This document shows positions 1-9,018 of a stretch of DNA of 64,000 nucleotides, piece after piece (position 1 is the stretch's first letter; every line of letters starts with the position of its first letter). The notes below the pieces were generated by a model. It did no database searches. It worked only from the letters and a program-made list of their open reading frames with translations, and was not told the DNA's origin. Origin of the DNA: JAFGHJ01 sp964534175 (GTDB lineage Bacteria; Hydrothermota; UBA3072); NCBI GenBank assembly GCA_964534175.1, contig CAZHNS010000005.1:1-64000 (forward strand), read 5' to 3'. The translations under genes were made by a program, and so were the position numbers.

Positions 1-1501
1 TAAAGTCCATCGGATCGAAGACGTTTCTCGTGAATGGCAACATACAGGAATGGTTGGGCTCGTTATCCGCGTTTAATTGTTCAAAAGTTACATATTCGAA
101 ACCTCTTACAGCTTCAACAGTTACAAGGTTTGGGTAAGTACGCTGCCATCCCCTGGGTATTGTGGCTCCGTGACAATTTACCATGAGTCCGTTCTCTGCC
201 GCGTCTTCGAAAATATCCTGGTAATAAGACATAACAGATTGTCCATCACCTCCGAAGAAATCTACTTTGACGCCTTTGATGCCTATTTTCTTGATTCGGT
301 TGAATTCCTCCAATCGGTCTTTATGATTTAGCAGTTTACTTTTGGGACTATATTCAGTTGTGTTCCAGTTGCCGGAAGAATTATACCAGGCAAGGATTCC
401 AACCCCTTTATCCTGAGCATAACGGGTAAGTTCGCCCAGTTTTTCGTAACCAATTTTTTTATCCCAGTCTGCGTCGACAAGGCAGTATTCCCAGTTCATA
501 TCAGATGCATAATCAATGAATCTTTTCTGCACATCATAGACAGTTGAATCGTCTTTTAAAAGCACCCAGCTCCAGGAAGATTGACCGGGTTTTACGAATG
601 AAATATCTTTCAACTTTGACGGTTCGGCAAGGTCGGTTCCAAGTGTCGATTCTACAATGGTTTTTAGCTCTTTTCCTATGACGATAATCCTCCAGGGAGT
701 TTTCCAGGGTAATTGGGATTCGGGGTTAAGTTCGCGGGCGAATATCTTTTCTTGTCTTTGCGGAAAATCTATAAAAAACTCATGGCTGATAGAATCCTGC
801 TGCAGCCGGCAGCCACAATAATTTCGGTCGGGGGCTGTCTCGCTTAAGAGTATCCAATATTCGCCATAGTTAAAAAGTGCCGGGAATACCCATCCTGCAT
901 TATTAAAGCGCAGTTTTTCAATTTCGACGTTTTGCTCATAAAATTCTTCATAACCGGGGTTAACCTGGCACCATCCCGATTTTGCTTCCGAGGCGTGCTG
1001 TATATATGCTTTTGTTCCGGGACTAAAGCTAAACGAGCTGGTTTCTTTTACGATTGTTTTGGTATCAACGGATTTTTCTGGGAAATAATATCTGAAAGCC
1101 ACTCCATCATTAGATACCTGAAAGATAATATCTATTTTTCTACCACTTTCATTTTTTAAGTGAAAAACTCGTCTGTTGGCAATATAATGATACTTGCGTT
1201 TTTTACCCTGGAACATCTCATAATCGTCTTGGACGATTTTTATACTTGATACGGAATCAAGAGAAAGATCACGAGAGAAATCTTCATCTTTCATTATAAT
1301 ACCTAATTTTGACTGTCCAATTATAAGGTTTCCTAAATATCTAATAGTAAAACAGGCATTCTTGTTTTGGGATATACTAAAGTGGACTGAAATATCTCTA
1401 TTGGGGCTTGTTACGGTATTTTTTTTCGCTCTGCACGGGCAAGCTGGGTATAGCGGTAAGGTTAAAAATAGGATTGCAAAAATCTTTATTTTGTTATTCA
1501 T
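1..1501 (-). CDS. GH97 family glycoside hydrolase, C-terminus beyond window (partial)
   Basis: About 500 residues are visible from the ATG at 1501; the gene runs off the window start. A strong ribosome site (AAGGAG) precedes the start and an N-terminal signal peptide ends near residue 22. The order is that of GH97: an N-terminal beta-sandwich, then a TIM barrel containing WSWVLLKD, LVDADWDKK, GVKVDFFGGDG and MLPFTRNVFDPMDF. D414 (VDFF) and E469 (RGFEY) lie 55 residues apart, matching the Asp415 nucleophile and Glu470 acid/base that I recall for the retaining Bacteroides enzyme BtGH97b. This favours a retaining alpha-galactosidase-like activity over a SusB-type inverting glucosidase. It probably acts in the periplasm or at the cell surface. 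Family assignment is firm; substrate is inference. Confidence 0.9.
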   Translation of the reverse strand, partial: MNNKIKIFAILFLTLPLYPACPCRAKKNTVTSPNRDISVHFSISQNKNACFTIRYLGNLIIGQSKLGIIMKDEDFSRDLSLDSVSSIKIVQDDYEMFQGKKRKYHYIANRRVFHLKNESGRKIDIIFQVSNDGVAFRYYFPEKSVDTKTIVKETSSFSFSPGTKAYIQHASEAKSGWCQVNPGYEEFYEQNVEIEKLRFNNAGWVFPALFNYGEYWILLSETAPDRNYCGCRLQQDSISHEFFIDFPQRQEKIFARELNPESQLPWKTPWRIIVIGKELKTIVESTLGTDLAEPSKLKDISFVKPGQSSWSWVLLKDDSTVYDVQKRFIDYASDMNWEYCLVDADWDKKIGYEKLGELTRYAQDKGVGILAWYNSSGNWNTTEYSPKSKLLNHKDRLEEFNRIKKIGIKGVKVDFFGGDGQSVMSYYQDIFEDAAENGLMVNCHGATIPRGWQRTYPNLVTVEAVRGFEYVTFEQLNADNEPNHSCMLPFTRNVFDPMDF

Positions 1502-1710
1502 CTTTTCTCCTTGTACAATTGTTTATTTTTATCGCTACTGGTTTTTTTGCTGCTTTAACATCTTCCGTGGATTTTACTTCAATCTGCAGACCTCTGCCTT
1601 CCATGTTTTGCGTTTTAAAATTATTGAATCTGATAGAAATCATATTCGTAAAATAAGTTATTTGATTAAACTTTTCTGTCAAGCAGGGAATATTTGAGCT
1701 GTTCGGATTT

Positions 1711-2406
1711 TTATTTAATATTTAAATTGATATTAAAACCTAAACTCATTATAAAATCATTATAGTATGGAATCTCTAGAGGGTCCTTAAAGGGATCTAA
1801 TGAAAAACCAAACTGTGTTTGGAATTGAATGACCGGAGGACCGACACGCAAGAAAACAACAGGCTCAAAAAGGATTTTTGTTCTTAAAAAATCTATGTTC
1901 GAATAGTTGATGTTGTGGAAATTTATATAACACATTCTCATAGCAAAACCACCTTCTAGACCCTCTGTGCGTGCTCCAAAGGTTGGCTGAAGAAAAAGCC
2001 TCGTATAATTTGCGCTTACAAGAGCATCTTCTGAACCCAAAAGCATTCCTTCTTTTAATGAATTTGATCCTAACCCGGCACCGGCGTATATTCCGCCAAG
2101 TAAGTATTCGCCATAGGGAGAAAAAACCCCGATTCCTATTTCGGCGAATTTATGGTTACGATAATGGTCTGACAACTCGTATGAATCTGAGAGGTAGGTG
2201 CCGTTTAGCATTATTCCAACATTTTCCGAAATCGCTCGAGAGGCTTGAAAATCGCAGCCTGCAATTGACATATTTAATCCAATATTGAATTCATCTTTCT
2301 CTTTAAGAAGAGGCACGTTAAGACTATTTGGAAGATATACGGGTGGGGTACAGGATACAAAAAAGATAACTAAGAAAACGCTTGTTACAAATAAATATTT
2401 TTTCAT
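1711..2406 (-). CDS. Outer-membrane beta-barrel-like lipoprotein
   Basis: A 231-residue protein with a lipoprotein signal: a short charged N-end, a hydrophobic stretch and the lipobox VSC, with Cys19 as the modified residue. The mature start (TPPVYLPNSLNVPLL) resembles a family of FCB-group lipoproteins. The rest alternates glycine- and aromatic-rich strands (GIYAGAGLGS, LQPTFGARTEG, FGFSLDPF) as in small outer-membrane barrels. No catalytic motif is visible. It has its own sigma70-like promoter with a CAAAGTACTTTG palindrome in the leader. It lies upstream of the GH97 gene on the same strand, with 209 bases between them, so co-transcription is possible. Function is unknown. Confidence 0.75.
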   Translation of the reverse strand: MKKYLFVTSVFLVIFFVSCTPPVYLPNSLNVPLLKEKDEFNIGLNMSIAGCDFQASRAISENVGIMLNGTYLSDSYELSDHYRNHKFAEIGIGVFSPYGEYLLGGIYAGAGLGSNSLKEGMLLGSEDALVSANYTRLFLQPTFGARTEGLEGGFAMRMCYINFHNINYSNIDFLRTKILFEPVVFLRVGPPVIQFQTQFGFSLDPFKDPLEIPYYNDFIMSLGFNINLNIK

Positions 2407-2420
2407 TTTTCCTCCTAAAT

Positions 2421-2432
2421 CAAAGTACTTTG
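2421..2432. promoter_or_regulatory. Candidate operator CAAAGTACTTTG, copy 1
   Basis: A perfect 12-base palindrome that begins 11 bases downstream of the -10 box, placing it in the transcribed leader close to the predicted transcription start. The same palindrome stands at the same distance in the promoter at 40726-40776. Its regulator is unknown. Confidence 0.5.
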
Positions 2433-2443
2433 TTTTATAAAGT

Positions 2444-2471
2444 ATAATAATGATTTTCCGGAATTTGTCAA
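2444..2471 (-). promoter_or_regulatory. Sigma70-like promoter of the 231-residue lipoprotein gene
   Basis: On the minus strand, TTGACA (2466-2471) and TATTAT (2444-2449) are separated by 16 bases. The start codon lies about 37 bases downstream after an AGGAGG site. A near copy of the whole element stands at 40726-40776. Confidence 0.7.
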
Positions 2472-2503
2472 GGGGTTTTTTAAGGGTTCTGCGAATCTAA
2501 GCC

Positions 2504-2536
2504 GAGTCGCGAGTCGTGCGTCTTGAGTCTTGAGTT
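2504..2536. repeat. Degenerate heptamer array (GAGTCNN)
   Basis: Four successive heptamers, GAGTCGC GAGTCGT GCGTCTT GAGTCTT, then GAGTT. The same word reappears inverted at 2614-2648 and directly at 49488-49515. Nothing coding is seen between 2472 and 2658. Confidence 0.65.
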
Positions 2537-2613
2537 AAAACAAAAAAATAATTAAATTATTCTTGATATTCACAAAATTTGATACTTCTTTAGGGCTTGG
2601 TGGGTTGGTATCT

Positions 2614-2651
2614 TTGACTCTCGACGCGAGACTCATGACACATGGCTCATG
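2614..2651. repeat. Degenerate heptamer array (NNGACTC), inverted relative to 2504-2536
   Basis: Five heptamers in strict phase: TTGACTC TCGACGC GAGACTC ATGACAC ATGGCTC. They are the reverse complement of the GAGTCNN word, so this array and the one at 2504 form a loose inverted pair about 80 bases apart between divergent promoters. Confidence 0.65.
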
Positions 2652-2658
2652 ATAGTCC

Positions 2659-2687
2659 TTGACAAATCCTATAATGTGTTCTAAAAT
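2659..2687 (+). promoter_or_regulatory. Promoter of the eda-type aldolase gene
   Basis: TTGACA (2659-2664), a 17-base spacer and TAAAAT (2682-2687). A GGAGG site at 2711-2715 precedes the ATG at 2722. Confidence 0.7.
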
Positions 2688-2721
2688 GAGGCACTATGAA
2701 GATTTTTGATGGAGGTGTTAT

Positions 2722-3402
2722 ATGAATAAATCGGCGGCCGTTTTCAAGCAAATCAAAGAGACTAGGATAGTTGCAATTTTAGCTCCGAAGACTACTGAGG
2801 AATGCATTAAAGCTTATGAAATATTACATCCTCTTAGGGTTACTCTTGAGATTGCTTTTCGAAGCGATATTGCGCTCTCGGGAATAGAAGCCGTCCTTGA
2901 TAAGTATCCCGATGCGTTAATACTCGCAGGTACGGTTATGACCGGGAAACTTGCAGAAGATGCTATAAGGACAGGTGTTGCCGGTATTATTTCCGCCGAT
3001 TATATTCTGGAAGTATTAGAGTTATGTGTTGCCAATGATATGATGTACGTTCCGGGTGGACTGGGAGATGTGGGCAAACAGCTTGTGAAAAAGGCAGAAC
3101 TCTACGGTTGTGAATTTTCTGAATTAAGAGAAAAATATTCTTACCAGTGGGTATATAAACTTTTCCCTACCGTTACATCTACAAATTCATTTTACGGTGT
3201 TACGAAAGCCTGGAAAGGGCCTTACGAAAATTTAACCGTATTTTACACCGGCGGTGTTTCTGCGGAAAATCTTGGGGAGATGGTCAAACTAGATCCTGAC
3301 GGGATATTTTGTGGTTCTGCGTTGACAAGGGATATGAGTAATCCGAAGAAGATGAAAGAAGTTGCGGAAAGGTGGTTATCTATTATCTCTTCAAAAGATT
3401 AG
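2722..3402 (+). CDS. eda: KDPG/KHG-type aldolase (Eda family)
   Basis: A 226-residue class I aldolase of the Eda family, which cleaves 2-keto-3-deoxy-6-phosphogluconate (or 4-hydroxy-2-oxoglutarate) to pyruvate plus an aldehyde. Visible signatures are TLEIAF with Glu45, LILAGTVMTGK, YVPGGLG, the Schiff-base motif YKLFPT with Lys146, and FYTGGVSAENL. It is slightly longer than the E. coli enzyme (213) because of an insertion near residues 118-143. It has its own promoter and converges on the kduI-kduD-DUF4861 operon, whose last stop lies one base beyond the eda stop. It fits the last step of uronate degradation (KDG phosphate to pyruvate and glyceraldehyde 3-phosphate). No KDG kinase is in the window. 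The exact substrate is inferred from context. Confidence 0.88.
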   Translation: MNKSAAVFKQIKETRIVAILAPKTTEECIKAYEILHPLRVTLEIAFRSDIALSGIEAVLDKYPDALILAGTVMTGKLAEDAIRTGVAGIISADYILEVLELCVANDMMYVPGGLGDVGKQLVKKAELYGCEFSELREKYSYQWVYKLFPTVTSTNSFYGVTKAWKGPYENLTVFYTGGVSAENLGEMVKLDPDGIFCGSALTRDMSNPKKMKEVAERWLSIISSKD

Positions 3403-3403
3403 G

Positions 3404-4672
3404 TTAATTATTACGCTGCATTACCTCGATTGAAATAGGTGAATCGAGTTCTTTTGTAATTACTTCAAGATATTTTATGAATTCTCCCTCGTTTTTTATG
3501 CCTTCTAATTCCTGTTCCCAGGCGGCAAGGAAATAATAAGTTAATTGCCTGTTTTCGGATTTAAGTACTACCACTTCGTTGAGTTCATCCTCGGTTGTTT
3601 TAATCTTGTCTTCAATTTTGTACAAAACCGCCATTCCCAGTTTATCGCCAATGATACTTTGATTTCCGTACGAAGCTAAATAACCCCAACCGCCTTCTTT
3701 ATCTTCTGATTGTAGAATATTAACCCCTTCACTTTTTACGATACCTGTACATAAATTATCGATATCTTTATCTAAAATAATATCGTGTTTGGTTAACCTG
3801 CTGCCTGCTGTTATAGAAAGATTCGAGGTTAAATTATATTTTTCTGAATCTGTTTTCCATCCGAGATATTTTATCTGTAATTGTGAATATAAGGGTCCAT
3901 CCTCTAAAATTTCACAGATCAAGTCATCGGTTTTTGATACTCTTTCTACTTTATCATTTTTCCATATTCCGACAGCGCCAATCCCGAGCGCGTCTCCCAC
4001 CTTCAATATATCCATCCCCCAGGGAGACAATTCATGGTAAGATTCAAACCCATCCTGCCCAACTTCCTGCAGTACCATATCGCTGACTTTTTTCCCGAAA
4101 ATATCGATACCGTTCCGCCAGTCTAAGTATAATCTGTAACCAACCTTATCGGATTCCCAGCCCGGTCCTTCAAAACGAATAAATTCCGAGTGATCAGTGT
4201 GTCCTGCGGGAGTTTTCAGATAATTGGTATCTTTGAAAGTTCCTCCTTCATATTTATTCTCTTTCCATTCTCCTCCGGATTTAATTGATAATACCCCCTG
4301 GGTTCGTTTGGGATATTTTCTCTTTTTCTCGCCTTTTTTCGCATATCTTACAGTTAGATTCTTGGTTTCTTTTTTGGAAAAATCAGCCAGAAAAACTATT
4401 TTATCATTATTATCCTTGTTTTTGATACTCTGACTTGGCAGCTCTTTTGCATCTTCAATAATTACGAAAGCTTCGGGATTAAAATCTGGGTGTTTATCTT
4501 TTATTTTATCTATATCAATGAAGATAGAAGCGTCTTTTCTTTCCAAATCAATTTTGTTTGTTGCTTTAATCGAAAAGGTCTCCGGATAATTTCGTGTAAG
4601 GTCTCCGCTAGTGCAGTCCGATACGATTATAAGGAATAAGTATAGGAAATATTTAATTAATGAATTTTTCAT
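3404..4672 (-). CDS. DUF4861 family lipoprotein
   Basis: A 422-residue protein with an N-terminal hydrophobic segment and a lipobox-like SDC at residues 18-20. The body matches the DUF4861 family as I know it: an N-terminal beta-domain ending in polar repeats, then HSEFIRFEGPGWESDKVGYR and LYLDWRNGIDIFGKK, with ASYGNQSIIGDKLGMAV later. Members are regularly found beside kduI/kduD in pectin or alginate clusters and may bind or process uronate oligosaccharides, but no activity is established to my knowledge. It is the last gene of the kduI-kduD operon, 15 bases after kduD and preceded by AGGAGG. It converges tail-to-tail with eda. Confidence 0.85.
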   Translation of the reverse strand: MKNSLIKYFLYLFLIIVSDCTSGDLTRNYPETFSIKATNKIDLERKDASIFIDIDKIKDKHPDFNPEAFVIIEDAKELPSQSIKNKDNNDKIVFLADFSKKETKNLTVRYAKKGEKKRKYPKRTQGVLSIKSGGEWKENKYEGGTFKDTNYLKTPAGHTDHSEFIRFEGPGWESDKVGYRLYLDWRNGIDIFGKKVSDMVLQEVGQDGFESYHELSPWGMDILKVGDALGIGAVGIWKNDKVERVSKTDDLICEILEDGPLYSQLQIKYLGWKTDSEKYNLTSNLSITAGSRLTKHDIILDKDIDNLCTGIVKSEGVNILQSEDKEGGWGYLASYGNQSIIGDKLGMAVLYKIEDKIKTTEDELNEVVVLKSENRQLTYYFLAAWEQELEGIKNEGEFIKYLEVITKELDSPISIEVMQRNN

Positions 4673-4687
4673 TCACTCCTCCTGTAT

Positions 4688-5464
4688 TTATCTTCCTGTC
4701 CATCCCCCGTCTACTGTTAAAATAGTGCCGCATACGTAATCTGATGCTTCTGAGGCAAGGTATACGACCGCGCCTTTTAAATCTTCAGGAGTTCCCCATC
4801 TACCGAATGGAATCCTGTTCATGATACCTTGATTTCTTACCGGGTCTTCTTTTAAAGGTTTTGTATTGTCTGTTACTATATAACCGGGAGCTATGGCATT
4901 TACATTTACGCCATATTTCGACCATTCGTTGGACAGTGCTTTAGTTAGTTGTCCTATTCCACCTTTACTGGCCGAATAAGCTGGAACCGTTATACCGCCG
5001 AAAAAGGTTAAAAGAGAAGCTGTAAATATAATCTTACCGTAGCCTCTTCTTATCATATCTTTTCCGAATTCCCTTGCCAAAACAAACTGAGCATTGAGGT
5101 TAACTTCGATTACTTCGTCCCAGTATTCGTCGGGGTATTCCTCTGCCGGTTTTCTTTTTACAGTTCCAGCGTTATTTACAAGGATGTCAATCCCTTCGAA
5201 ATCAGCCTTTACTTTCTTTATAAATTCGTATAAGGCATTCCTGTCTCCGAAATCACACGCATATCCCTTGAAATCACGACCTGAAGCCTTAACCAATTTT
5301 TCTACCTCACTTCCTTTTTCAAGAGATTTACTGACTCCCACAATGTTCGCACCGGCTTCCGAAAGGGCTTCTGCCATGCCGAGGCCTATTCCGCGTCTGC
5401 AGCCTGTTACCAATGCTCTTTTGCCTTCCAACTTAAATTTATCTAATATATTTTTATCCTTCAT
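4688..5464 (-). CDS. kduD: 2-dehydro-3-deoxy-D-gluconate 5-dehydrogenase KduD
   Basis: A 258-residue short-chain dehydrogenase that reduces 2,5-diketo-3-deoxygluconate to 2-keto-3-deoxygluconate with NAD(P)H in pectin or uronate breakdown. Visible parts are the Rossmann motif TGCRRGIG (residues 20-27), NNAG (97-100), and the catalytic Ser150, Tyr163 and Lys167 (YSASK). The C-terminal TVDGGWTGR is typical of the family. Its ATG overlaps the kduI stop by 4 bases (ATGA), which implies translational coupling. The KduI partner upstream makes this assignment more secure than sequence class alone would. Confidence 0.93.
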   Translation of the reverse strand: MKDKNILDKFKLEGKRALVTGCRRGIGLGMAEALSEAGANIVGVSKSLEKGSEVEKLVKASGRDFKGYACDFGDRNALYEFIKKVKADFEGIDILVNNAGTVKRKPAEEYPDEYWDEVIEVNLNAQFVLAREFGKDMIRRGYGKIIFTASLLTFFGGITVPAYSASKGGIGQLTKALSNEWSKYGVNVNAIAPGYIVTDNTKPLKEDPVRNQGIMNRIPFGRWGTPEDLKGAVVYLASEASDYVCGTILTVDGGWTGR

Positions 5465-6291
5465 TTTAAGTCTCCTATATCCAGGTGATCCATGTCATCG
5501 AATGATTGGTTTTCTCCGCCCATGCCCCAGCAGAAACTGTAAGAAGTGGTTCCCACTCCCGAGTGAATCGACCAACTGGGTGAAATAACAGCCTGTCTGT
5601 CCGATACCACAATGTGTCTTGTTTCATCAGGCTGCCCGCAGAGATGAAATACTCTGTTATCATTTTCTATATCAAAGTATAAATAAACTTCCATTCTACG
5701 TTCATGAGTGTGGGGAGGCATGGTATTCCATACATTACTCTTAGCCATTATGGTTACACCCATAACAAGCTGACAACTCTTAATGCTACCCGGATGTATA
5801 TGCTTGTATATAGTTCTTTTATTTGAACTTTCATTAGCTCCCAAATTTAGACGTTCAGCATCTTTCTTTGTGGAGAGTTTTGTGGGATATTTGGTGTGTG
5901 CCGGATAACTTAAAAGATAAAAAGCTGCAGGGTTATCCGGACTATTACTGGTAAATGAAATTTTTTCGTTCCCTTTGCCTATATATAAACAGTCAAGTTT
6001 TTTCATTTCATAAGTTTTATTATTGACTTTAACAGTTCCATTTCCCCCTACGTTTAGTACTCCCAGTTCTCTTCTTTCGGTAAAATAGGCTGCCCTCAAT
6101 TCATCCGTTGAGGCGAGTATAACCGGATTATCAAAAGGGACTGCGGAACCTATTATAGCACGATCGGTATCCGAATAGACCATTTCAATTTCTCCTATCT
6201 TGAAAAGTGATTGAATCAGAAAATTATCTCTTACCTCTTTTGTTGTCATACGCGGAAAACGAACAGGATCTGCTGCGTATCTTACCTCCAT
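5461..6291 (-). CDS. kduI: 5-dehydro-4-deoxy-D-glucuronate isomerase KduI
   Basis: A 276-residue cupin isomerase converting 5-keto-4-deoxyuronate to 2,5-diketo-3-deoxygluconate, downstream of pectate or alginate-type lyases. The zinc ligands of the E. coli enzyme (His196, His198, Glu203, His245) are matched here by His194, His196, Glu201 and His243 in MPPHTHERRMEV and WSIHSGVG. Length equals the family norm. It is the first gene of the kduI-kduD-DUF4861 operon, with AGGAGG in front of the ATG and a sigma70-like promoter at 6319-6346. E. coli KduI/KduD are also reported to help hexuronate metabolism, so glucuronate released by GH115 could enter here; that link is inference. Confidence 0.95.
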   Translation of the reverse strand: MEVRYAADPVRFPRMTTKEVRDNFLIQSLFKIGEIEMVYSDTDRAIIGSAVPFDNPVILASTDELRAAYFTERRELGVLNVGGNGTVKVNNKTYEMKKLDCLYIGKGNEKISFTSNSPDNPAAFYLLSYPAHTKYPTKLSTKKDAERLNLGANESSNKRTIYKHIHPGSIKSCQLVMGVTIMAKSNVWNTMPPHTHERRMEVYLYFDIENDNRVFHLCGQPDETRHIVVSDRQAVISPSWSIHSGVGTTSYSFCWGMGGENQSFDDMDHLDIGDLK

Positions 6292-6318
6292 ATTTCTTAC
6301 CTCCTTAGTTTATTGTAA

Positions 6319-6346
6319 ATCGTAGTGAAAAAAAAGTAAATGTCAA
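6319..6346 (-). promoter_or_regulatory. Promoter of the kduI-kduD-DUF4861 operon
   Basis: On the minus strand, TTGACA (6341-6346) and TACGAT (6319-6324) are 16 bases apart. The start codon follows 27 bases later. No clear operator palindrome was found here. Confidence 0.65.
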
Positions 6347-6523
6347 GGCAGTAAAAAAGCTATCATTTCGATATTTTTTTCAACAAAAATTCGAATTGGA
6401 TTTTTAGTTCTAAGAGTATTTTTTCAGTATTTTATATTTAATTAACAGGAATCTCCCTTGACAAAGACAAAATTTAGAATTTATTTAAAATAAAAAAAAG
6501 TTTTTTGACGAGGAGAGGATATT

Positions 6524-8971
6524 ATGAATCAAAATAATGTAAATATAGACGATATAAAGAATCTTAAAACCGGTGAGCTCTTTAAGAAATTCTCCACTGA
6601 TAAAAAGGGATTGTCTTCTTCGGAAGCGAATGAACGTCTTAAGAAATATGGATATAACGAAATCTCCGAAAAGAAAGTTAATCCCATAATTAAATTTCTG
6701 GGATATTTCTGGGGTCCAATACCGTGGATGATTGAGGTTGCTGCTGTACTTTCGGTAACAATAAAACATTGGGAGGATTTCTGGATTATACTTGCATTAT
6801 TGTTATTGAATGCAGTTGTGGCGTTCTGGCAGGAATTTAAAGCGGATAATGCCATTGAAGCATTAAAACAAAAACTCGCACTTAAAGCAAGAGTTCTTCG
6901 TGATGGTAAATGGGCAGAGCTATCTGCAAAGGAACTTGTTCCCGGAGATATTATTCGTATTAGATTGGGAGACATCGTTCCCGCCGACGTTAAGCTCTTA
7001 GACGGTGATTATCTAATGATAGATGAATCTGCCCTGACCGGAGAATCAATGCCTGTAGAAAAGCATGAATCCGATATTGGATATGAGGGTTCTGTTGTCA
7101 ATCAAGGAGAGATGACCGCGCTCGTGGTTGCCACAGGTATGAATACTTATTTTGGCAAAACCGCTAAGCTGGTAGAAGAGACCGAGACAAAAAGCCATTT
7201 TCAGAAAGCGGTTGTGAAGATTGGGGATTACTTAATTTTTATGGCTGTAGTACTCGTTATCATTATTTTTCTTGTAGCCTTTGCCAGGCATGAAAGCATG
7301 CTTGAAACCCTTCAGTTTGCACTCGTTCTTACTGTCGCCGCTATTCCGGTTGCTTTGCCTGCTGTTCTTTCAGTCACAATGGCTATTGGGGCTATTGCAC
7401 TGGCGAAAAAGGAAGCTATCGTGAGTAAGCTGGTTGCAATTGAAGAAATGGCCGGTGAAGATATTTTGTGCTCGGATAAAACAGGAACCATTACCGAGAA
7501 CAAGATAACTGTTTCGGAAACGATACCTTTCGGAGAGTTTACTGAAAAAGATATTTTACTTTTCGGAGCGCTGGCATCAAAAGAGGAAGATAGAGATCCT
7601 ATAGATAATGCAATTATGATTAGAGCCGAATCTCTAAACGTGACCAAGAAATTATCCGATACTTATAAAGTAACGAATTTTACGCCTTTTGATCCGGTTT
7701 CCAAACGCACTGAAGCTGAAGTAGAAGGCTACGATGGCAAACATTTTATGGTATCTAAAGGTGCACCGCAAGTGATAATGTCGCTAATAGAAGACAAAGA
7801 ATTTGATACTAAAAATGTAAATGAAAAAGTCGATGCTTTCGCTTCGAACGGTTTTCGGGCACTTGGAGTGGCAAAAACTGACGTAAATAAGAATTGGGAA
7901 TTTGTTGGGCTTCTTGCTTTAAATGACCCAGCTCGTCGTGATTCGGCAGAGACAATCAAAATAGCGAAATCCATGGGGGTGAATGTCAAGATGGTTACAG
8001 GCGACCATACTGCAGTCGCGAAAGAAATTGCAAGACAAATAAATATGGGTACAAATATTATTAAGGCAGAATCTTTTCTTGGAAAAAGCGATAGAGAGGC
8101 TAAAAAAAATGTAGAAGATGCGGATGGATTTGCCGAAGTTTTCCCTGAACATAAATATCATATTGTTGAACTGCTTCAATCCAACGGACACATAGTAGGA
8201 ATGACGGGAGATGGCGTTAATGATGCTCCGGCGCTACGAAAAGCCGATGCGGGGATTGCTGTCGCGGGGTCTTCAGATGCGGCAAAATCTGCAGCCGCTA
8301 TTGTTCTGACCAAGCCTGGTCTTTCAGTGATAATCGACGCTATAAAACAGAGCCGGAAGATATTTCAACGTATGAATAATTATTCCATATACCGTATTAC
8401 AGAAACAATCCGGGTCTTGATTTTTGTTACAACTTCGATTATTGCGTTTAAGTTTTATCCTGTGACTGCTTTAATGATTGTTTTACTAGCTCTTCTTAAT
8501 GACGCCCCGATTATGACTATAGCTTATGATAATGTAAAGCCCTCTGATAAACCTGATAAGTGGAATATGCGCACATTACTTGGCATATCAACTGTATTGG
8601 GTATAATTGGTGTTTTCATATCCTTTTCTGTCTTGTATATCGGAAGAGATGTTTTTCATCTAAGCAGGGAAGTACTTCAGTCTTTTATTTATTTAAAACT
8701 TTCTGTGGCTGGTCATATGACAGTTTTTGTGGCAAGAACGAAAGGTCCTTTCTGGTCGATAAAACCATCAAAACAATTATTGTCTGCTGTTCTAATAACG
8801 CAATTTATTGCTACCTTAATTGTTGTGTATGGATTTTTAATGCCTGCTATGGGTTGGGGGTTGGCGCTTTTTATCTGGGGCTATGCGTTTGTCTTTTTTA
8901 TAGTAACGGACTTTATAAAAGTTAGAGTGTATAAGCTCCTTGATCATGAGGGACTTAAATTTCACAGGTAA
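6524..8971 (+). CDS. Plasma-membrane proton-efflux P-type ATPase (P3A)
   Basis: An 815-residue P-type ATPase of the P3A class, which pumps protons out at the expense of ATP. Domains in order: N-terminal cation-ATPase segment (1-60), membrane pair (about 60-105), actuator domain with TGES (172-175), membrane pair with PVALPAVLSVT (about 235-295), phosphorylation motif DKTGTIT with Asp318, nucleotide domain with SKGAP, hinge GDGVNDAPAL (562-571), and a C-terminal membrane bundle. It lacks the long C-terminal regulatory tail of plant and fungal pumps. A GAGGAGAGG site precedes the ATG. The amino-acid permease 47 bases downstream is probably co-transcribed; the pump could supply its proton gradient. 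Confidence 0.93.
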   Translation: MNQNNVNIDDIKNLKTGELFKKFSTDKKGLSSSEANERLKKYGYNEISEKKVNPIIKFLGYFWGPIPWMIEVAAVLSVTIKHWEDFWIILALLLLNAVVAFWQEFKADNAIEALKQKLALKARVLRDGKWAELSAKELVPGDIIRIRLGDIVPADVKLLDGDYLMIDESALTGESMPVEKHESDIGYEGSVVNQGEMTALVVATGMNTYFGKTAKLVEETETKSHFQKAVVKIGDYLIFMAVVLVIIIFLVAFARHESMLETLQFALVLTVAAIPVALPAVLSVTMAIGAIALAKKEAIVSKLVAIEEMAGEDILCSDKTGTITENKITVSETIPFGEFTEKDILLFGALASKEEDRDPIDNAIMIRAESLNVTKKLSDTYKVTNFTPFDPVSKRTEAEVEGYDGKHFMVSKGAPQVIMSLIEDKEFDTKNVNEKVDAFASNGFRALGVAKTDVNKNWEFVGLLALNDPARRDSAETIKIAKSMGVNVKMVTGDHTAVAKEIARQINMGTNIIKAESFLGKSDREAKKNVEDADGFAEVFPEHKYHIVELLQSNGHIVGMTGDGVNDAPALRKADAGIAVAGSSDAAKSAAAIVLTKPGLSVIIDAIKQSRKIFQRMNNYSIYRITETIRVLIFVTTSIIAFKFYPVTALMIVLLALLNDAPIMTIAYDNVKPSDKPDKWNMRTLLGISTVLGIIGVFISFSVLYIGRDVFHLSREVLQSFIYLKLSVAGHMTVFVARTKGPFWSIKPSKQLLSAVLITQFIATLIVVYGFLMPAMGWGLALFIWGYAFVFFIVTDFIKVRVYKLLDHEGLKFHR

Positions 8972-9018
8972 GGAGAAGAGATGCCTTCATATTTTTGCAT
9001 ATTTAAAATATAATAAAT

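Noticed and set aside
1494..1682. Small minus-strand ORF of 62 codons upstream of GH97
   Set aside because: It overlaps the GH97 start region in another frame and has no ribosome site or recognisable content.
8560..8925. 121-codon plus-strand frame inside the proton ATPase
   Set aside because: Different frame of a secure gene; cysteine- and tyrosine-rich shadow composition.
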